From positions 62,001-126,000 of the forward strand of contig NW_006768800.1 of NCBI RefSeq assembly GCF_000204055.1: DNA of 64,000 nt. The letters run 5' to 3'. Below, piece after piece: positions 44,936-58,424 of this stretch; positions within the stretch are counted from its first letter, which is position 1, and the number at the start of each line of letters is the position of its first letter. The stretch is from Melampsora larici-populina 98AG31 (taxonomy: Eukaryota; Basidiomycota; Pucciniomycetes; Pucciniales; Melampsoraceae). Position numbers and translations under genes: made by a program. The notes under the pieces were generated by a model. That model saw nothing but the letters and a program-made list of their open reading frames with translations, did not search any database and was not told the DNA's origin.

Positions 44936-46573
44936 CTAAACTTTATCACATTGAGCAGCTAATGGATGTGACATTAATCTTCCCCAAGCTTGAGTTCCTT
45001 TTAACATTTGTCTAACACTTTCACCTTTAGTTAAATTAGGTGGTCTCCAATTCTTGGGCATAGGTTGAGCTAAATCATTTTGACTTCCTGCTTCTTGAGT
45101 CGCTACATTCCGTTCGTTTTCATTTCCTCCTCTTTTTCCTTCAAGTGCTGAATCATGTCCTTTCATCACTTCTGTCTTCTTTTCTTCTCCTGTTAATCCT
45201 TTTTTGATGATCACATTTTTCGAATCTTCTGGATTTTGAATCTTCACTTTTGATTTTTCTTGACTTTCTTTCTTTTCCACTACCTCTTCAACTTCTTCTT
45301 TCTCTTCTTCTTCAATTTCGTCATAATGAATTTCCCAAAACTCTCCCCAACCTTCATCAAATTGTAATTCAGGTGGAGATCCACACGTTTCAAATTGATG
45401 ATAATCAGTTGCAGATGTGCCTTCATTCATGCTCATGAAACCGTTCGATAGATCAACATTCGAACTGATCATGAGGGTCGGTTCGGTTTCTTCCAATTCC
45501 ATCTGTTCATCTGAACCTGTTCTGTTTTCTAGAATAGGTTTCATATCAGAAACCAATTGATCGGATTTAATTCCTGGATAATTAGAATTCCAAAACGTAT
45601 CTTGTGATGATAAAGCAGGATCACCCAACCCTTGATCTTTTCCTCTGATCACATCTCGATCATGTGTTTTAGAAGAACCTTGTGGAATCGAATTCTCATC
45701 ATTCACATCGATCACATCATCTTGATGAAATCGATTCGGAAGAGGGGTGATCAATAAATCATTAAAGGAATCTAGATTAGGTGAATGATAACCTGGTAAA
45801 GGTTGTAGACTCGGTTCTGAATTCGTTGGGATTGGAAACCGTTTTTTGGCTTCTTCTAAAACTTCTTTCGAAACATATTGGCGTAAAACTTCACGTTCTG
45901 CTTGACTTCTTCAAAGATTTCGTCAAAAAACCATCAAGGTTTAGTGTCTTGTTTATTAAAGAGACATATACATATATAGTGGATGGATGGATGGAAAGAG
46001 ATTTTTTTTATCGGGAATTAGAATGAAAGAAATCTGAAATCAAAGTTACCTTGCTATCGTACTTCTCATTTCACGATTCAAATTAGTTGCATCAACAAGT
46101 TGAGAAGATGTCAACTTTTCACGTTGTTTTCTACGTTGACTAAAAGTTCTTTGTGCCCTATTCTCCCCCCAAAAAAATCGTACCAATTGTCAGAAAGAAA
46201 TCCAAAAGATCCAAAGAGAAAAGGCTTTGTAAACTCAAATGGGCACGAGTGACTTACGATCTGAGTTGAATTTTTCTTTTTTCTGAACTTGTTGGTTTTA
46301 GATTTGATTCTAATGTAATCGAATGATGATGATCATCTGGTTGAGGTTTTGAAAAGTCAAGTGGATCTAAATTTAAAGAAGAAGAAGATGAAGATGATTG
46401 AGTGATAGATTGTTCGATTGAAGTATCCTTTAAACCTATTTTTTAAGAAATTCATCAAGATCAGGATGGTAATGATCATTATCATCATCATCGAGAGAGA
46501 TGGATTTGGGTACATAGTTTCTTTATAAAAGCTTACTATTACGATTGGTTGAGACTCTTTTCTTGGGTGACAT
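44936..46573 (-). CDS. bZIP transcription factor (AP-1/Yap-like basic region)
   Basis: Four exons: complement(44936..45908, 46050..46157, 46258..46435, 46537..46573), 431 aa. All introns are GT-AG and join in frame. The basic region at about 64-85 (KRKIQLRSAQRTFSQRRKQRE) is followed by a leucine-containing helix (LTSSQLVDATNLNREMR, then EREVLRQYV). The AQRTFxxR pattern is of the fungal Yap/AP-1 type. Serine-rich N-terminus; acidic middle with a long Glu run (EEEEKEEVEEVVEKKE); C-terminal block WRPPNLTKGESVRQML ... LMSHPLAAQCDK is compact and perhaps conserved. Nuclear DNA-binding regulator; targets unknown. Confidence 0.82.
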
Positions 46574-48624
46574 TTGAAAGTTGAAGAAGATAGGATAAAA
46601 TGGAAAATTAATGAGAATAAGAAAAGAAAAGAAATGGATCGAATGATATATATAGCTAAAAGGAATCGAATGATATTATATAGTAAGATAAGTTTACTTG
46701 ATGACCATTCTTGATGACCATGCTATGTATCGAAATCCTGTTGACCATTTCAAGATGATTTACATTTTCTTATTCAATTCGATTTCACCTTACTAAGAGT
46801 AAATCATCCATGGATTGACACTTTTCATCATCAGCTGATGCCATGGATGACAAAGCTTCTTTCCAAACTCACAATAATAAGTAGAAATAGAGCCCTACTT
46901 GCAAAGTAACAAACAAATAAAGCTATACTAGGATAGTTCAGTTGCAACTGACTCAAAAACCATCAAAAGGTCCGCCATGGGAGAGACTGAAAGTATCACA
47001 ACTTAGAATAAAAGAGTCACACTAGGGTGGGTCCATAAAAATTTATGCGAGACACTTATAGCACGCATATATAACGCTCAGGGTTTCTTGTGGAATCAAG
47101 CTCAAAGAGTTATAGAAATCAGGAATAAACTGGATGATCAAGTCATCAGATTGACTAGCATCCCAGGATATACATATTGTTTGTTTTGTGGAAGCTTTCA
47201 TTTTTTTTTGCTTGAATTCTCTCTCGCAGGCTCGCTCGCCAAGGGGGACTTAGTTAGGTTAACCTTCAAAGCAAGATAGAAAAATAACTTCAATGAGCTT
47301 GCTAGAGGCTACGGATAACGTTTATGGCATCACTTGAAGTTGTACTCTCCACAAAGATCAGCTGGATCCATCGTGTCAGTGTAGGGTTGGTATTACAAGC
47401 GCGTAGGACTTGCCTTTTTCCTCAATGGGATTTGGCCTGCGCTTGTCCATGATCAATCATCAGATTCATAGAGAGGTGTTTTCAATGGGTTTCGCTATAT
47501 GTTTTTTCTAACATATCTTATCCTTCCTAAACCATGGTAAATCCGATGAAATATATACTCCTATATAGTGAGAGTGGGTAAGAGAAAAGGAAATGTTGAG
47601 GTAGAGAATATGATTGACTCTTTCAAACAGCAGAAAGTTTATCATGTTTGATCAGCTCATATATGAATTCCATTACTGCTTGATAGCTTGTTTTTCTGAT
47701 ATATTGTCTGATTTTCTGAACTTTTGATTTTGATGAAGCTGAGGACTTTACCCCTTGATGGAAGTTGGAACTGATGAGATGGAACTGATGAAGATGAGGT
47801 TTATCAGATGTGTATATGTGTAAGTATGTGTAAAATGCTGAGTTAAATTTTGATATGTAACAGGTGTATGAGTACCAGATGCTGAGTGAAGAGCTGATCC
47901 ACTTCTGACCATTTCGTGTTTCTTTGTTTGCATTTCTTTATCAACACTTCATTGACTTTGACTATCATTCGACATATCATATTCAATCGATCGATATCTT
48001 TTAATCAATCAGTCTTACGATTCAAACGTTTTCCTCTATCTAACTTAAAGTTATAGAGAAGCCTTAATCAATCAAGTTCACCCTCATCATCATCACTTGA
48101 GATCATTCTCAAATCGTCAAATCTTTGAAAGTGAAGGGTTCAAAGAATCTCACTTACTTAGATTCACAAACTAATCTTCCAAAAGCAAATTCGATTTATC
48201 TTCAAAATCATCCGACTAAAGACCAAGACATACATTCAAAAACCTAATTCGTTTTTCTGTTTTTTTTCTGTTTTTAACTTTTACATTTCTTGATCAAATC
48301 TGAATCAAATCGAAATCAAATCGAACCCTTTCTTCAATCTATCGGCATATACGTTCATCTTTCTCAAGATCACAGAAACCTGTAAATTGATATCTCGTTT
48401 TAAAATCAACCTGATCGATAGGTTCGCTCTACTCTCATTGGCTTTATCCTCTCAAATATCATGACCTTTCAACATCACAACTCTAACATGTTTCTCTCCA
48501 ATCTCTTCGTATCGGATCATGACATTCAACTCTGGATAGTTAACCGGTCAATTGGGCTTTCGTCTCTTTCGAATCTGGTCTCCTTTCATCTGATTTTCAA
48601 ATCAGGTTCAGATCGGTTCAAATC
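46574..48624. other. Intergenic, promoter regions of bZIP and RD-rich genes
   Basis: Two divergent genes share this 2-kb region. Short frames only (for example 47088-47279). The stretch 47950-48620 is rich in TCAATC/CAAATC and C/T-rich words, like a long 5' UTR or core promoter of the downstream gene. No transposon recognised. Confidence 0.5.
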
Positions 48625-51600
48625 ATGTCAACTAGCAAACTTGCCAGCCCAGATCTAGAGGAAGGTGAAATCAGTGAGACAGAAGCCAACTCTCTTGAAG
48701 ATCGCCCTCAGGACAATGGCCAACGTCCGTCACTCAGTGATCATTCTCGTCGGCCTTCGACTGTAGATTGCGATCATGATGCCGAGGTCCCATCACGAAG
48801 CCATCCTTCTGCTAGAGCGCGTAAAGTCGTGGCTCGTAGTAAACGGGCAAGTTTCAAGGCCGTCAAACCAAAAGGGCGCACAATCGAGTTTCGTAATCGA
48901 GACCGAGATCGAGACCGAGATCGTGATCGAGAGCGGGAGCGAGATCGAGTAGAGCGAGAGCGGGATCGAGAGCGGGAGAGGGAGCGGGAGAGGGAGCGGG
49001 AGAGGGAGAGGGAGCGAGATCGTGGCCGAGATGATGATCGTTATGCTAAAGATCGTCGAGATAGCTATGGTACGGCTCGTAGTCGACGCTGGCAACAGGA
49101 AAGGCGATCTAGGCCTAGTCTGAACCCCCGGCCTCCCAGAGATCCTCGCAGGCCCAGTCATGATGAGGGTCAGGGTGAAGGACCGTCCGAGGAGGCCTAT
49201 GACTATTATCGTCATGATCTACCAGAGGATCCTCAGTATGATCAGAATGGGCAACCTTATCATGAAACTCAGCCTCAACCTACTTATCCAGAGCCGACAT
49301 TCGAACAAGCACCACATCATGTAGCTTCTGCAGCTCCTCCTTCACAGCACCCTCATCACCCTCAAGCCTATCCGCCAAACTACTCATCATACCAACCCGC
49401 ACAGAACCCTTACGAACAAACCGAACCACAGCCTCCTCACCCCCCTCCATCGACATATTCGCATATTCCTCAAAATGCTCCAACAACTTCCGATTTCGAT
49501 ATGTCGCATCATTATCACCAGCACGAAGCTCAACCGCCACCTTCACAGTCATACTATACAACAGCTCAACCAGTATATGATGAACAGATGGTCGCCATGG
49601 AGTCACAACAAGAACAAGCTCCTGATAACTACTATGACCCATCAGAGCAACATAACGAAACGAATAACCATCACCCTGAGATGTCATCACAGCATATTTC
49701 TCATCCCTCACATCTTTGTCATCCTCCACCTCAACCGCATCATCAGATTCAGGAACACTCACATGAATCATATCATCAGCAGCAACCTAATCTACATTCC
49801 CATCAGGTCATGATGGATGATGCTTGTAGGCATTCTCAACCACCTCAGCTTAGGCAAACGTCATCTCATCAGGAAACGCACTTGAATCAAAATTGCCAAG
49901 AACAGCAACCACATCTGCAGCCGATCATGGAAGATAATTCAGCCCCTAGAGAGTATTATCAATTCCATCAACCGCAAGAATCATATCCACAAGCTCCGTC
50001 AAGACCACATCAGGTCCAACCTGAGTTCGAGTATGAAGCCCATCACCAAAATGGATTTCAGTCTAACGGCTATCAAATGCCACATCAAGATCCTTCATCT
50101 ATGCCTCAAAATGAACAACAAGTACAGTATCCTCATCATGAGCAGATGCAAGTCCAATACGAAGAGTCTCTTGGTCCATACCGACCTCCAGCTCAATCGA
50201 CATGTCCACCAACAGGTCCTTATGAAAATTACCAACCTAACCCGACAATAATATATCCGACCGAACAACCATTCATGTCATGTGAGTCATTCTTAGAAAT
50301 CTGTCTTCTTGATACTGGTAAGTTTGAGGCTGACATTATCTTTGATTGGGTGTTTCAATAGATATCGATCTGGAAGGAGAACGTCATGAAGTCAGAGGAT
50401 TAATATCTGAATTAGTTTCATGGGGGGTCACAGCAGGATATTTGATAGAAGTAGGAGTTACAAAAGATTTAGTATATAGAACATTTCAAGAATTAGGATA
50501 TATGATTTCTCAGTATAGCAATTATATAGAGAATCCAAATGAAGGCTATTTGAATGTAGAAGTGATCCAACCGAAGGAATCAGTGAGTTTGAGGATTCAT
50601 CAGACTGATGATGTTGATGGAGTTGATGTGAAATCGTTTAGGGAATCTTCCATTGGATTCTTACTTGATCAACATACACCTCCATGTGATTCACCAGTGA
50701 TACCAAATGAAGTTTTGAAAGAAGAAGTGATTCAGAAAGCAGTGATTGAAAAAGTGATCGAAATCCAACCTGCTTCTTCAAGTCTTGTAGATGAATTAGT
50801 TGAAAGTGAAACAGTACGAAAAGCTCAGAGACAAGCCTTCAGATTAGCATTATCCAAGAGAAGTGCAGAGAGAGTAGAGAAATTAAAGAGTGAATTACAA
50901 TTGATCTTTGATGGACCTTTTGGCGAAGAAGAAGAAGAAGAAGGAAACCGATCTAGTGAAAGTAATGAAGAGAATGGATTGTTGAGTCCGATCGTTTCTG
51001 CTACTACTACTATTGATTCGTTTATTGGACCTAAAGAGATTGAAGAAGAAGAAGAAGCAAGGGGAGGAAAGAAAGGAAAGGGAAAGGGAAAGCAAAAAGA
51101 GAGATGGGTAGAGATTTTGAAAGGTGATGATTTGTTTTCGAAGATCGATTTAGATGATCGGGTTTTGGTGAATGGTGATCATCATCATCATCGGATTCGT
51201 CATCATCAGATTGAAGTTCATAATGATGTATCAGTGTCAGAAGAAAGTTTGATGATCAAAAGGAATGGGATTGGATTAGTTGAGAAGAAAAGGTTGGTTG
51301 GAACTAGTGTTAAGAGGAAGAAAGAGGACGGATTGGGTGCGAAGAAGAGGAAAGAATGGGTTGGAGAAAGGAAGAAAGAAGTTGAGAAAGTTCATGAGGA
51401 ATCGGATTTGAGTTTACATCAGAATCAGAATCAGAATCAAAATCAGAATTTGGATCAGAATGAAGAATCTAATCCGACTTTAACTTTAACTTCAACTTCG
51501 AATCCAACTTCAATTTTACATTCAAATCAAGATTCAAATCAAGATATCAATCAAACTAATTTAACTGAAATCTCAAATCATCCAAATAATAAGAAAAAAG

Positions 51601-51668
51601 TTAAAGTTGATCTTGGTTTGCGTAGATCTAAACGGAAAAAGAAAGAAGAAAGTTTGATAGTTTGTTAA
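48625..51668 (+). CDS. Large low-complexity protein with RD/RE repeats, probably nuclear
   Basis: Two exons: 48625..50281 and 50362..51668, 987 aa. N-terminus LEEGEISETEAN resembles openings of splicing-associated proteins. Residues 92-140 are an RD/RE dipeptide repeat, then Pro/Gln/His/Tyr-rich sequence to about 550. The second exon starts with a folded-looking block (LISELVSWGVTAGYLIEVGVTKDLVYRTFQEL) of unknown family and continues with acidic and lysine-rich stretches, NQ repeats and a basic tail (RRSKRKKKEE) like a nuclear localisation signal. RD/RE tracts are common in RNA-processing factors, which suggests but does not prove such a role. The intron donor is GTGAGT. Confidence 0.75.
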
Positions 51669-53447
51669 TTGTCAAAAAAAATAGAAAGATAAGAACATGA
51701 TGGACAATGGAATGAGGGGAGTTTTTTTCAAGATTTTGAAAAAAAAGAATGGGTTTTTCGGGGAAAAAATAGAAAAAGTAAATTACATTGGTTTGGATTT
51801 CTGTCGAGGAAAAGAGGGAGTGTTTTTTGGATTTTATTTTTGTTGGTTCTTTGAATGTTTTGTTGTAATGTTTTAATGTTTTTGGTTGGTTTGTTTTTTT
51901 TTGCTTTAAATATTTTTGATTTAATTTATTTTTTTAATAATACAAAGAGAAAAAGTTGAAATATGAAAAGCAAAAAAAAAACTTTGCAAAGGAGGGGTTT
52001 CTTCGTTTCTAAGTTGGGGTTGGTTGGTTGGGGGGTTTGATTGTGTGTTTGGAAAAGAGGGGAAGAGATAGGGCTGTGAAGAAGTGAGGGCTGTGAAGAA
52101 GAGATTGTATGTTTTTTTATGTATATATAATAGAAAAACATAGAAATAATTTATAGAGTTTGTCATTGATTTAGTTACAATGATCATTTAAATCTCAATT
52201 GATTGGTGTTAATTTTTTGACTTGAGATTTGAAGTTGGTTTTCATGTTCATGAATTGAAATGTATAAGTTGTTTTGAAGGATTAGAGTTTGTGATTCAAA
52301 TCTTTCAAAAGAAAGATACAGATGAAATTGGCAAATTCTGGTTTCTTGAAAGTTCAGATATATGATCTTTGCAACTCTGTTAAAGACTAAAAAATGGTGT
52401 TTGTATTATAAGAAATCTAATGAGGGACTTATAATAAGTTTAAGTTTGATCTATCAAATTCGTATGTATTTGATTATAGCTGATTTAAGAATGGATGATT
52501 TCTTTTTTTTCATAAGTTATTTATAATGTTGCTCATGAAGTGATCAAAACTAACTAAAAACATTTCTTCACAGGTTTTGATTTTTTTGTATTTTCAAAAT
52601 TAGAGAGATGAAACTAGGTTAAGAAGAAAATCAAGTTTTGCACAGTGATGTGCTTTTCAAGAAAACAAAAATCAATCATTCTCAAAATTAGCCGTACGTT
52701 TTCAGTAGGGCCCCTCATGATCTGTTGGTATTGGACCAGTTGGTCCATTCTCTCTCTGCAGGCGGCACTTTTGCTACTTTAAAAATTGCGCAAAGGGACC
52801 ATGATCAGAAGCAAGAAATTTCTCAAATATGTGAAAGTCTTTTGGTGCCATTGTTTGCCATGACGGAATAAAATCATCTGACCAAAGACCAAAAGCATTG
52901 ACACCTATTGTAGTCCAAATGTAGGTTTTATGATGATTTGCTGCTGATTGATTTATTCTTTGAAACACATTTTTGGCAAGAAGGCATCAACTTCCCCTTG
53001 CAAGAGATCAGTGCAGACTTTTTCCCGTCAGTCCGTATAAAAACCTGTGGTAGGGAATCCTCTAGACGGATTGCAAGAATGTCTTCTGCAAAACCTCACT
53101 CTGACTTCTGAGTAATGAATCTGTGTAAGTCACTTGCTTGGTATTTTGATTCTGCTCGAAGCGTGCGAGAAGCAGCAAGGGACGTTGAGTTTATGAGCTT
53201 ATTTCAAAATACCAGTTTTATTTGAATAGTGCGCTCCCGGCTGCTCCCGCCCCCGGCACCTGGGATACTTTGATGTATTGTGAAGAAAGACAAGCACCAG
53301 CGACTCTGGGGACGATTATTCCCGGTTGTCAAATTAACTCGCACCAATTTTTCTCACTCCCTAACCTGGCTCAAAAATTCTTCCTTGGTTTCAACATAGA
53401 GGTTGCCTTCCTCGCTCACACCACTATCTATCAATCCAACCTTCATC
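51669..53447. other. Intergenic stretch with T-rich 3' UTR
   Basis: 51669-51960 is very T-rich, fitting the 3' UTR and poly(A) region of the RD-rich gene. No other gene start is evident except a protein-like fragment at 52774-52968. Confidence 0.5.
52774..52968 (-). pseudogene. Protein-like fragment, unrecognised
   Basis: Frame of 64 codons, open further upstream (LLAKNVFQRINQ), with strongly protein-like composition (TYIWTTIGVNAFGLWSDDF, then HIFEKFLASDHGPFAQFL). No family recognised and no splice partner found. Could be a relic of a lineage-specific gene or transposon protein. Confidence 0.3.
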
Positions 53448-55094
53448 ATGATAAAAATTAGCCATATCCAAAAGGTCTTAACAAGATTGACTAGTTTGAG
53501 CTTCAAGACTAAAAGCACGTCTGGATATGAACTTTTAAACTTGGAAGGACGCCCGTTGGTAGAAATAAAACACGATCAAGAAGGGAACAATTCACAAGAG
53601 ACTGTGTCTGGTGCATCAAATGAAGCTACACAAACTTGGGCAAATGGCCTGCGAGGCCTCGCAGCTTTCTTAGTTATGATTCATCATTCCATCGCTGCTT
53701 TCAACCTTGAAGCTACAGTGGCTCTCAAAGACCCCGATGGAACCGTACATTTTTGGCAGTGGCCTATCTTACGAGCAGCCATATCTTCTGACGTCAGGAT
53801 CTTGCTTCTCTCCCTGTTCGCCTCACAATTGTACTAACCTAATGAAATTTTTAACAGTTCTTGGTGCAGGTTTTTTTTGTTTTGTCAGGTATGTGATCTA
53901 AACAATCACCTCCTCTCAAATTCCTGACTTGGGCATGTTTTTGTTCAAAATCAGGTTATGTGCTGTCTTATCGGCCTCTCTATCGGCTTAGCAAGAGACC
54001 TCAAAAGGTGGAATCTGTCCACAGTTCATTGGCATCGGCTTGCTTACGACGGATATTCAGGTTATTACCTCCTCCGGTGACGGCAGTTATGATCTCGCAT
54101 ATCATTTTATTGGGTGGAGGTTTTGACATGGCACGAGCCAAGGAAGTGTGTAGCTCCTGGACGAAAGACACTGTGCCACGTTGGATAACCTCCAACTGGC
54201 GCGAGCAAACTTTAGAAGCTTTGAAAAGCATGGTGAGTCAAAAGGATCCTACTTGATGACCTATAATCATGGACCATAATCATAAGGAGAAACTCCATCT
54301 GATTGACTGACCTCTAAAATGCGCAGGTGGCTATATGGTATGAAGAGCGAACTAAATCTGAATATGACGCTGTGCTGTGGACGATGCCTGAAGAATTACG
54401 AGGATCGATGTACATTTATTTGTTTTTGCTGGCAACTTCAAGTTTAAAACGTCGATTTCGAGTGATCCTAGCGCTTGCATTAGCACTCGTGAACCTCTTG
54501 ATGAAAAAATTATCGATCTTGCCATTCATTTCAGGCATTTTCATGGCCGAGCTTCATATTTCGCAATCCGAACGCCGCGGATCACCAATCAACAGGATTT
54601 TGGTTTACCTTGGTCGGTTGGCCATTTTCATCACCTTGATGATTGGGTTGTTTTTTGGTTCAATACCAGGTTACCCAACCACCGAAATGAAATCTACCGC
54701 CTGGTCATCCGCAATGTTCCGCGTCATGTCAAGGTTATACAGTCAAGATGAACCTCAAGTGAAGGCACTATACACGCTCATGGGTAGCACTCTTGCAGTT
54801 TTTGCAATATCACAATGGTCTTGTGCTAAAAAGCTTCTATCCACTCGATCACTTCAATTCTTGGGCAGAATCTCTTTTTCATTATATGTAATTCATGTTC
54901 CACTCTTACTTAGTGGAGGGATTTCTCTAGTTTGGAATTTTCGACATTCAGGAGTTTCTAATACTTTATCAGTCTTTCTTATGTTACCTTTTTGGATTGG
55001 AACGGTCATCATTGTTAGTTTGATCATGACAAAGTATATAGACGAGAAGGCCGTTACATTTAGTCACACATTGGAAAGGTATTGGAGGGTATAA
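53448..55094 (+). CDS. Acyltransferase-3 (OafA/NdvB-type) membrane protein
   Basis: Four exons: 53448..53792, 53858..53888, 53955..54232, 54327..55094, 473 aa. Exon 2 is only 31 bp but is required for the signature VFFVLSGYVLSYRPL, which spans exons 2 and 3. N-terminal WANGLRGLAAFLVMIHHS holds the typical RGxAAxxV...HH motif with the catalytic-type histidine. About nine or ten hydrophobic segments follow. The C-terminal part has LGRISFSLYVIHVPLL, matching the family. The family transfers acyl groups to sugars or small molecules at membranes; the substrate here is unknown. ATG chosen as first in frame with an ATCATG context. Confidence 0.85.
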
Positions 55095-55369
55095 CTACAC
55101 CGTTTCATGTCAAATCGTACTACATTTCACCTGTAAAATAGTGTGTATATTTCGAGCCGGATGACACCGCGGGATTCGGAATCAACGCGTTCAAAACCCA
55201 ATTAAAGAAAGTTGCGGTGACCAGGTTCGCGGAGAGATACAGTACATATCAGTCTTTTACTGACCTGAGACAAACCTTGGAGGCTGGGACACAATTAGGG
55301 CAGTTGGTCAGTACATTCTTTTTTTGGGTGGCATTTATTTTCAAATTGCACTTTCCTCTCAAGAAGAGG

Positions 55370-55760
55370 ACCACATGATTCACTCATCGGCGGTGTCCAC
55401 ATGCTATGTAACCGATTGCCCATATCTTAAATGAGGTTATTTGGCAAAGATTGTGGTGATTTGTGGCCCAGGCGAGCTTTATAACCTATGTTCTATAGAC
55501 CCTCTTTTGAGATGGACTGAATAATGACCCAGTGTACGATCTATTCCATCGCTAGATATCCAAGGGCCTTTGTATTTTGTTTTGCCAAACAGTTGTTTCC
55601 GCTCTGGATTTGTTTTAAGCTGTCATCAGCTCACGCATTGGCAGTGCTTAGTGGTAAAGCAGAGTAAACCTACATCTTCCTCGGCTCATTTGAAAGCACT
55701 GCTTTGCAAAATGCTCCCAGTGAAACTTTCCAGACAGTCTCCCAAAGTGTAAGGCTCGGA
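55370..55760 (+). pseudogene. Relic of last exon plus 3' flank of a secreted-protein paralogue
   Basis: The frame reads GPHDSLIGGVHMLCNRLPIS then stop, matching the last 20 residues of the secreted protein at 56589 (GPHDSLIGGVHMPCDQWPTS). Homology continues about 300 bp into the 3' flank (GAGGTTATTTGG, TGACCCAGT, TTTTGTTT-GCCAAACA, AGCTCATT). The first exon with signal peptide is not found upstream. Likely a truncated tandem duplicate. Confidence 0.72.
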
Positions 55761-56588
55761 ACATTGTCCCCAAGTTGCCAGATGAGCTGGCTATGGTCGT
55801 CCACTAAAAACAAGTGGGTACAGCTATGATCGTGTCTCAAGTCTTCAAAGTGTTGCTGGGGTTTGTGGTAATCAAATCTCCAGATGGGAATCTTGCTTCG
55901 TTTCTTTTTGTTGTAGTTGAAAGAATATATGGAAGCATTTTACATTGTAAGCCCACATTGCAAGGATGTCATGACCTCAGTCATAAGCTTAAGTTTAACA
56001 AAGACCTCTCTGCGTGGCCAGTTGATACCTCGCGTCTCTTGCATTAAATGCTCTCATCTTCAACTGATGTGTCTTGATAGAACCGGTTAGATGAAACCTA
56101 TCACAGAAAAGAGAGATGTAAAGATCAGATACATCAAAAAATGGAATAAAATGGTCAAAAACTTCCGAATAGACATATCAAGCAATGAAAAGTGTGTCTG
56201 AGCACTTGGAAGCAGTGACACAATTGACAAACCATCATACATCACTACCAAGCGCGTTTTCCGCGCACCATAATTCTGTCTGAGACACTGTGCCAAAGCT
56301 GTACGGGTCCTGCTGATCATGATCAGCAAGGCAAGTCAAAACATCCCTTGAAAACCCTTGAAAACGCGGAAAATTTTAGAAATGAAATTATGATTTAAAC
56401 TTGCGGTAGCCCAAGGCGAGTATGAATAAAACTTTGAAGGATGTGGAAATTCTACAAAGTCTTCGGACCCTTTTACCAACACCAACATCTATCAATCACA
56501 TCTTTTCTGACCTTTTGCTTTGGTCTGCTTATCCAACTCCTTCCAATCGATTATCAGAATACATTTCTCAAAAAACATCTTCCTCAGC

Positions 56589-57078
56589 ATGTCTCGAATT
56601 TTGATAAACCTATCGATCAGTCTTATTATCTTATTGGTATCTCTAGCTACGGTCAGTTTGGCTGACACCTGCACAGTTTGCAAGTATGATGGCACAGCTT
56701 ACCACACCAACAGTGTTTCGGAATACGCCAGCGACCTGTGCTTGGTTGTCAAGAATGATATGGGTGCTGATTGCGTCAACAAGGCTTGGTACACACACTT
56801 TAAGGACACAAAATATAATGGTCAAAAGACATATTGCCGAATTAAATGTAAGTCTGAAGTCATTCAACAAACACAAATACTCCCAAAAAATGTGATTCAC
56901 GTGAAACTTATTTTCCCATACTTGATCTCGCTGCATCCCTCACTTCCCAGGTAAAGATCAAAAAACTCTTTGTGCGAGCCACTGGACTGACCAGCCCAAC
57001 GTTGGACCGAAAAATGGACCACATGATTCGCTCATCGGGGGTGTCCACATGCCATGTGATCAATGGCCCACATCATAG
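56589..57078 (+). CDS. Small secreted protein with eight cysteines
   Basis: Two exons: 56589..56847 and 56951..57078, 128 aa. Signal peptide 1-25 (ILINLSISLIILLVSLATVSLA, cleavage before D26). Mature chain has cysteines at 28, 31, 51, 62, 83, 87, 94 and 122, an even number suited to disulphides. The intron starts GTAAGT and ends CCCAG; reading through it would give a cysteine-poor tail and a stop at 56954. No family recognised; effector or secreted-antimicrobial-like candidate. The C-terminal exon and 3' flank are duplicated at 55370-55760, indicating a local family. Confidence 0.75.
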
Positions 57079-58424
57079 AGAGGTTATTTGGAAATGATCG
57101 TGATGATTCGTGGCGCAGGTGAGCTCTAATTGTGTTCTTTTGATCCTCTTTCAAAAAGCAATGGCTGGTGACCCAGTATGATTTTCAAACTGCTAGAGAT
57201 CCCAAGGTCTCTAGATTTTGTTTAGCCAAACATTTCCGCGCTAAAAGTGTTGAGCTGTCCTCAGCGCAATTCCAGTGGTTGGTAGTAAACCTAAGTTTTC
57301 TTCAGCTCATTCAAGATCAATCTTTCCAAAAAAACTATTCCCTGTGACCCTTCCCAGGTAGTTTCTTGAAATGAAATACTTTCAATATCATCCTCAATAT
57401 CCATAACTTTTCCCCTTCCCTTACCCGGTATTTCAATAATGTCAATAGGCGTATTTTTAACATTTTTTTTGCATAACTGTCCTACTTTGTATATATATAT
57501 CCGCCAACACCTTGTCCTTGGCATTGTGGCATTATCAATACTTCATACTCAGATCCAAGGTTTTGTCTGATAGCTTATTTTAAATCAAATGCTTCTCTAT
57601 ATATATATCAGGACCATGGAATAAAATATGATCCTTCCTTATTTTCATCTCACTATGGCACATTTGATAAGCTGCAATGCTCTACAGACACATTGTCTCT
57701 CAAGGAATTTTTGGCGGCTATCCAAAACAGTTTGAAATTTTTCATAGGATTGAATCTCAAAAAAAATGAGAGATGTGAAGTCTTGGAAAGAGATATAGCT
57801 CTTCAAATGAGTATGTGGTCTTGCTGACTTGATAAAGTACCTGGGGTAATCAGGTGATAAAGGTACATGTTAAAAACAGGCCTCACTCAGCTACAAAGAG
57901 CTATAAAAATGTGACAAACCTAGCACCACACAACATTTAGTAAAGTAGAAAAAGAGAAAGATTGACTGTTGATTAGTTGTGATGAATCTGAACAACCTCC
58001 TTATCAGAGAAGCCAAAGTCACAGCCCCCAATCACAAGTCACTGGCAGGCCAGTGTGTTCAGGCAACTTGATGATGTTTTGAGCGGGTTTGAATTGGATA
58101 TCAAATGGATATCACCCATTTATTGAGGAGTTATTGAGATGCCATCAAAAGTGAGATGAATTCACATAAACTCATAGACCTGCACAAGACTGCTTGTCTA
58201 TTTTCCTACCAGAAATATATAGTTTAGAATCTTTCTAAATGTTGCCCAAACTCCAACCTTTCATATGCTCACAAAAATAGCGCCTACACATGTGTTCCCA
58301 CAAAAAAGCACCTGCATTTGGGTTTCAGCCTCTAAAATTGGCATTGTAGGCACTGGAAAAAACACCTACATTTGTAAATACATATGCAGGCACTCAAAAA
58401 ACTGCCTACAATTAATGTGAGTTG
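57079..58424. other. Non-coding stretch
   Basis: Begins with the 3' flank shared with 55370-55760 (to about 57370). No gene. At 58018-58062 a block TCACAGCCCCCAA...GTCACTGGC-GGCCAG occurs, repeated in the same orientation at 59190-59232, bracketing the foldback array. Confidence 0.55.

Noticed and set aside
44594..44962. 122-codon plus-strand frame
   Set aside because: Antisense to and downstream of the bZIP 3' end; no splice sites, domains or start context.
48793..49215. 140-codon minus-strand frame opposite the RD/RE region
   Set aside because: Shadow of the arginine-rich repeat coding strand.
49280..49771. 163-codon minus-strand frame
   Set aside because: Antisense shadow of the Pro/Gln/His-rich exon of the RD/RE protein.
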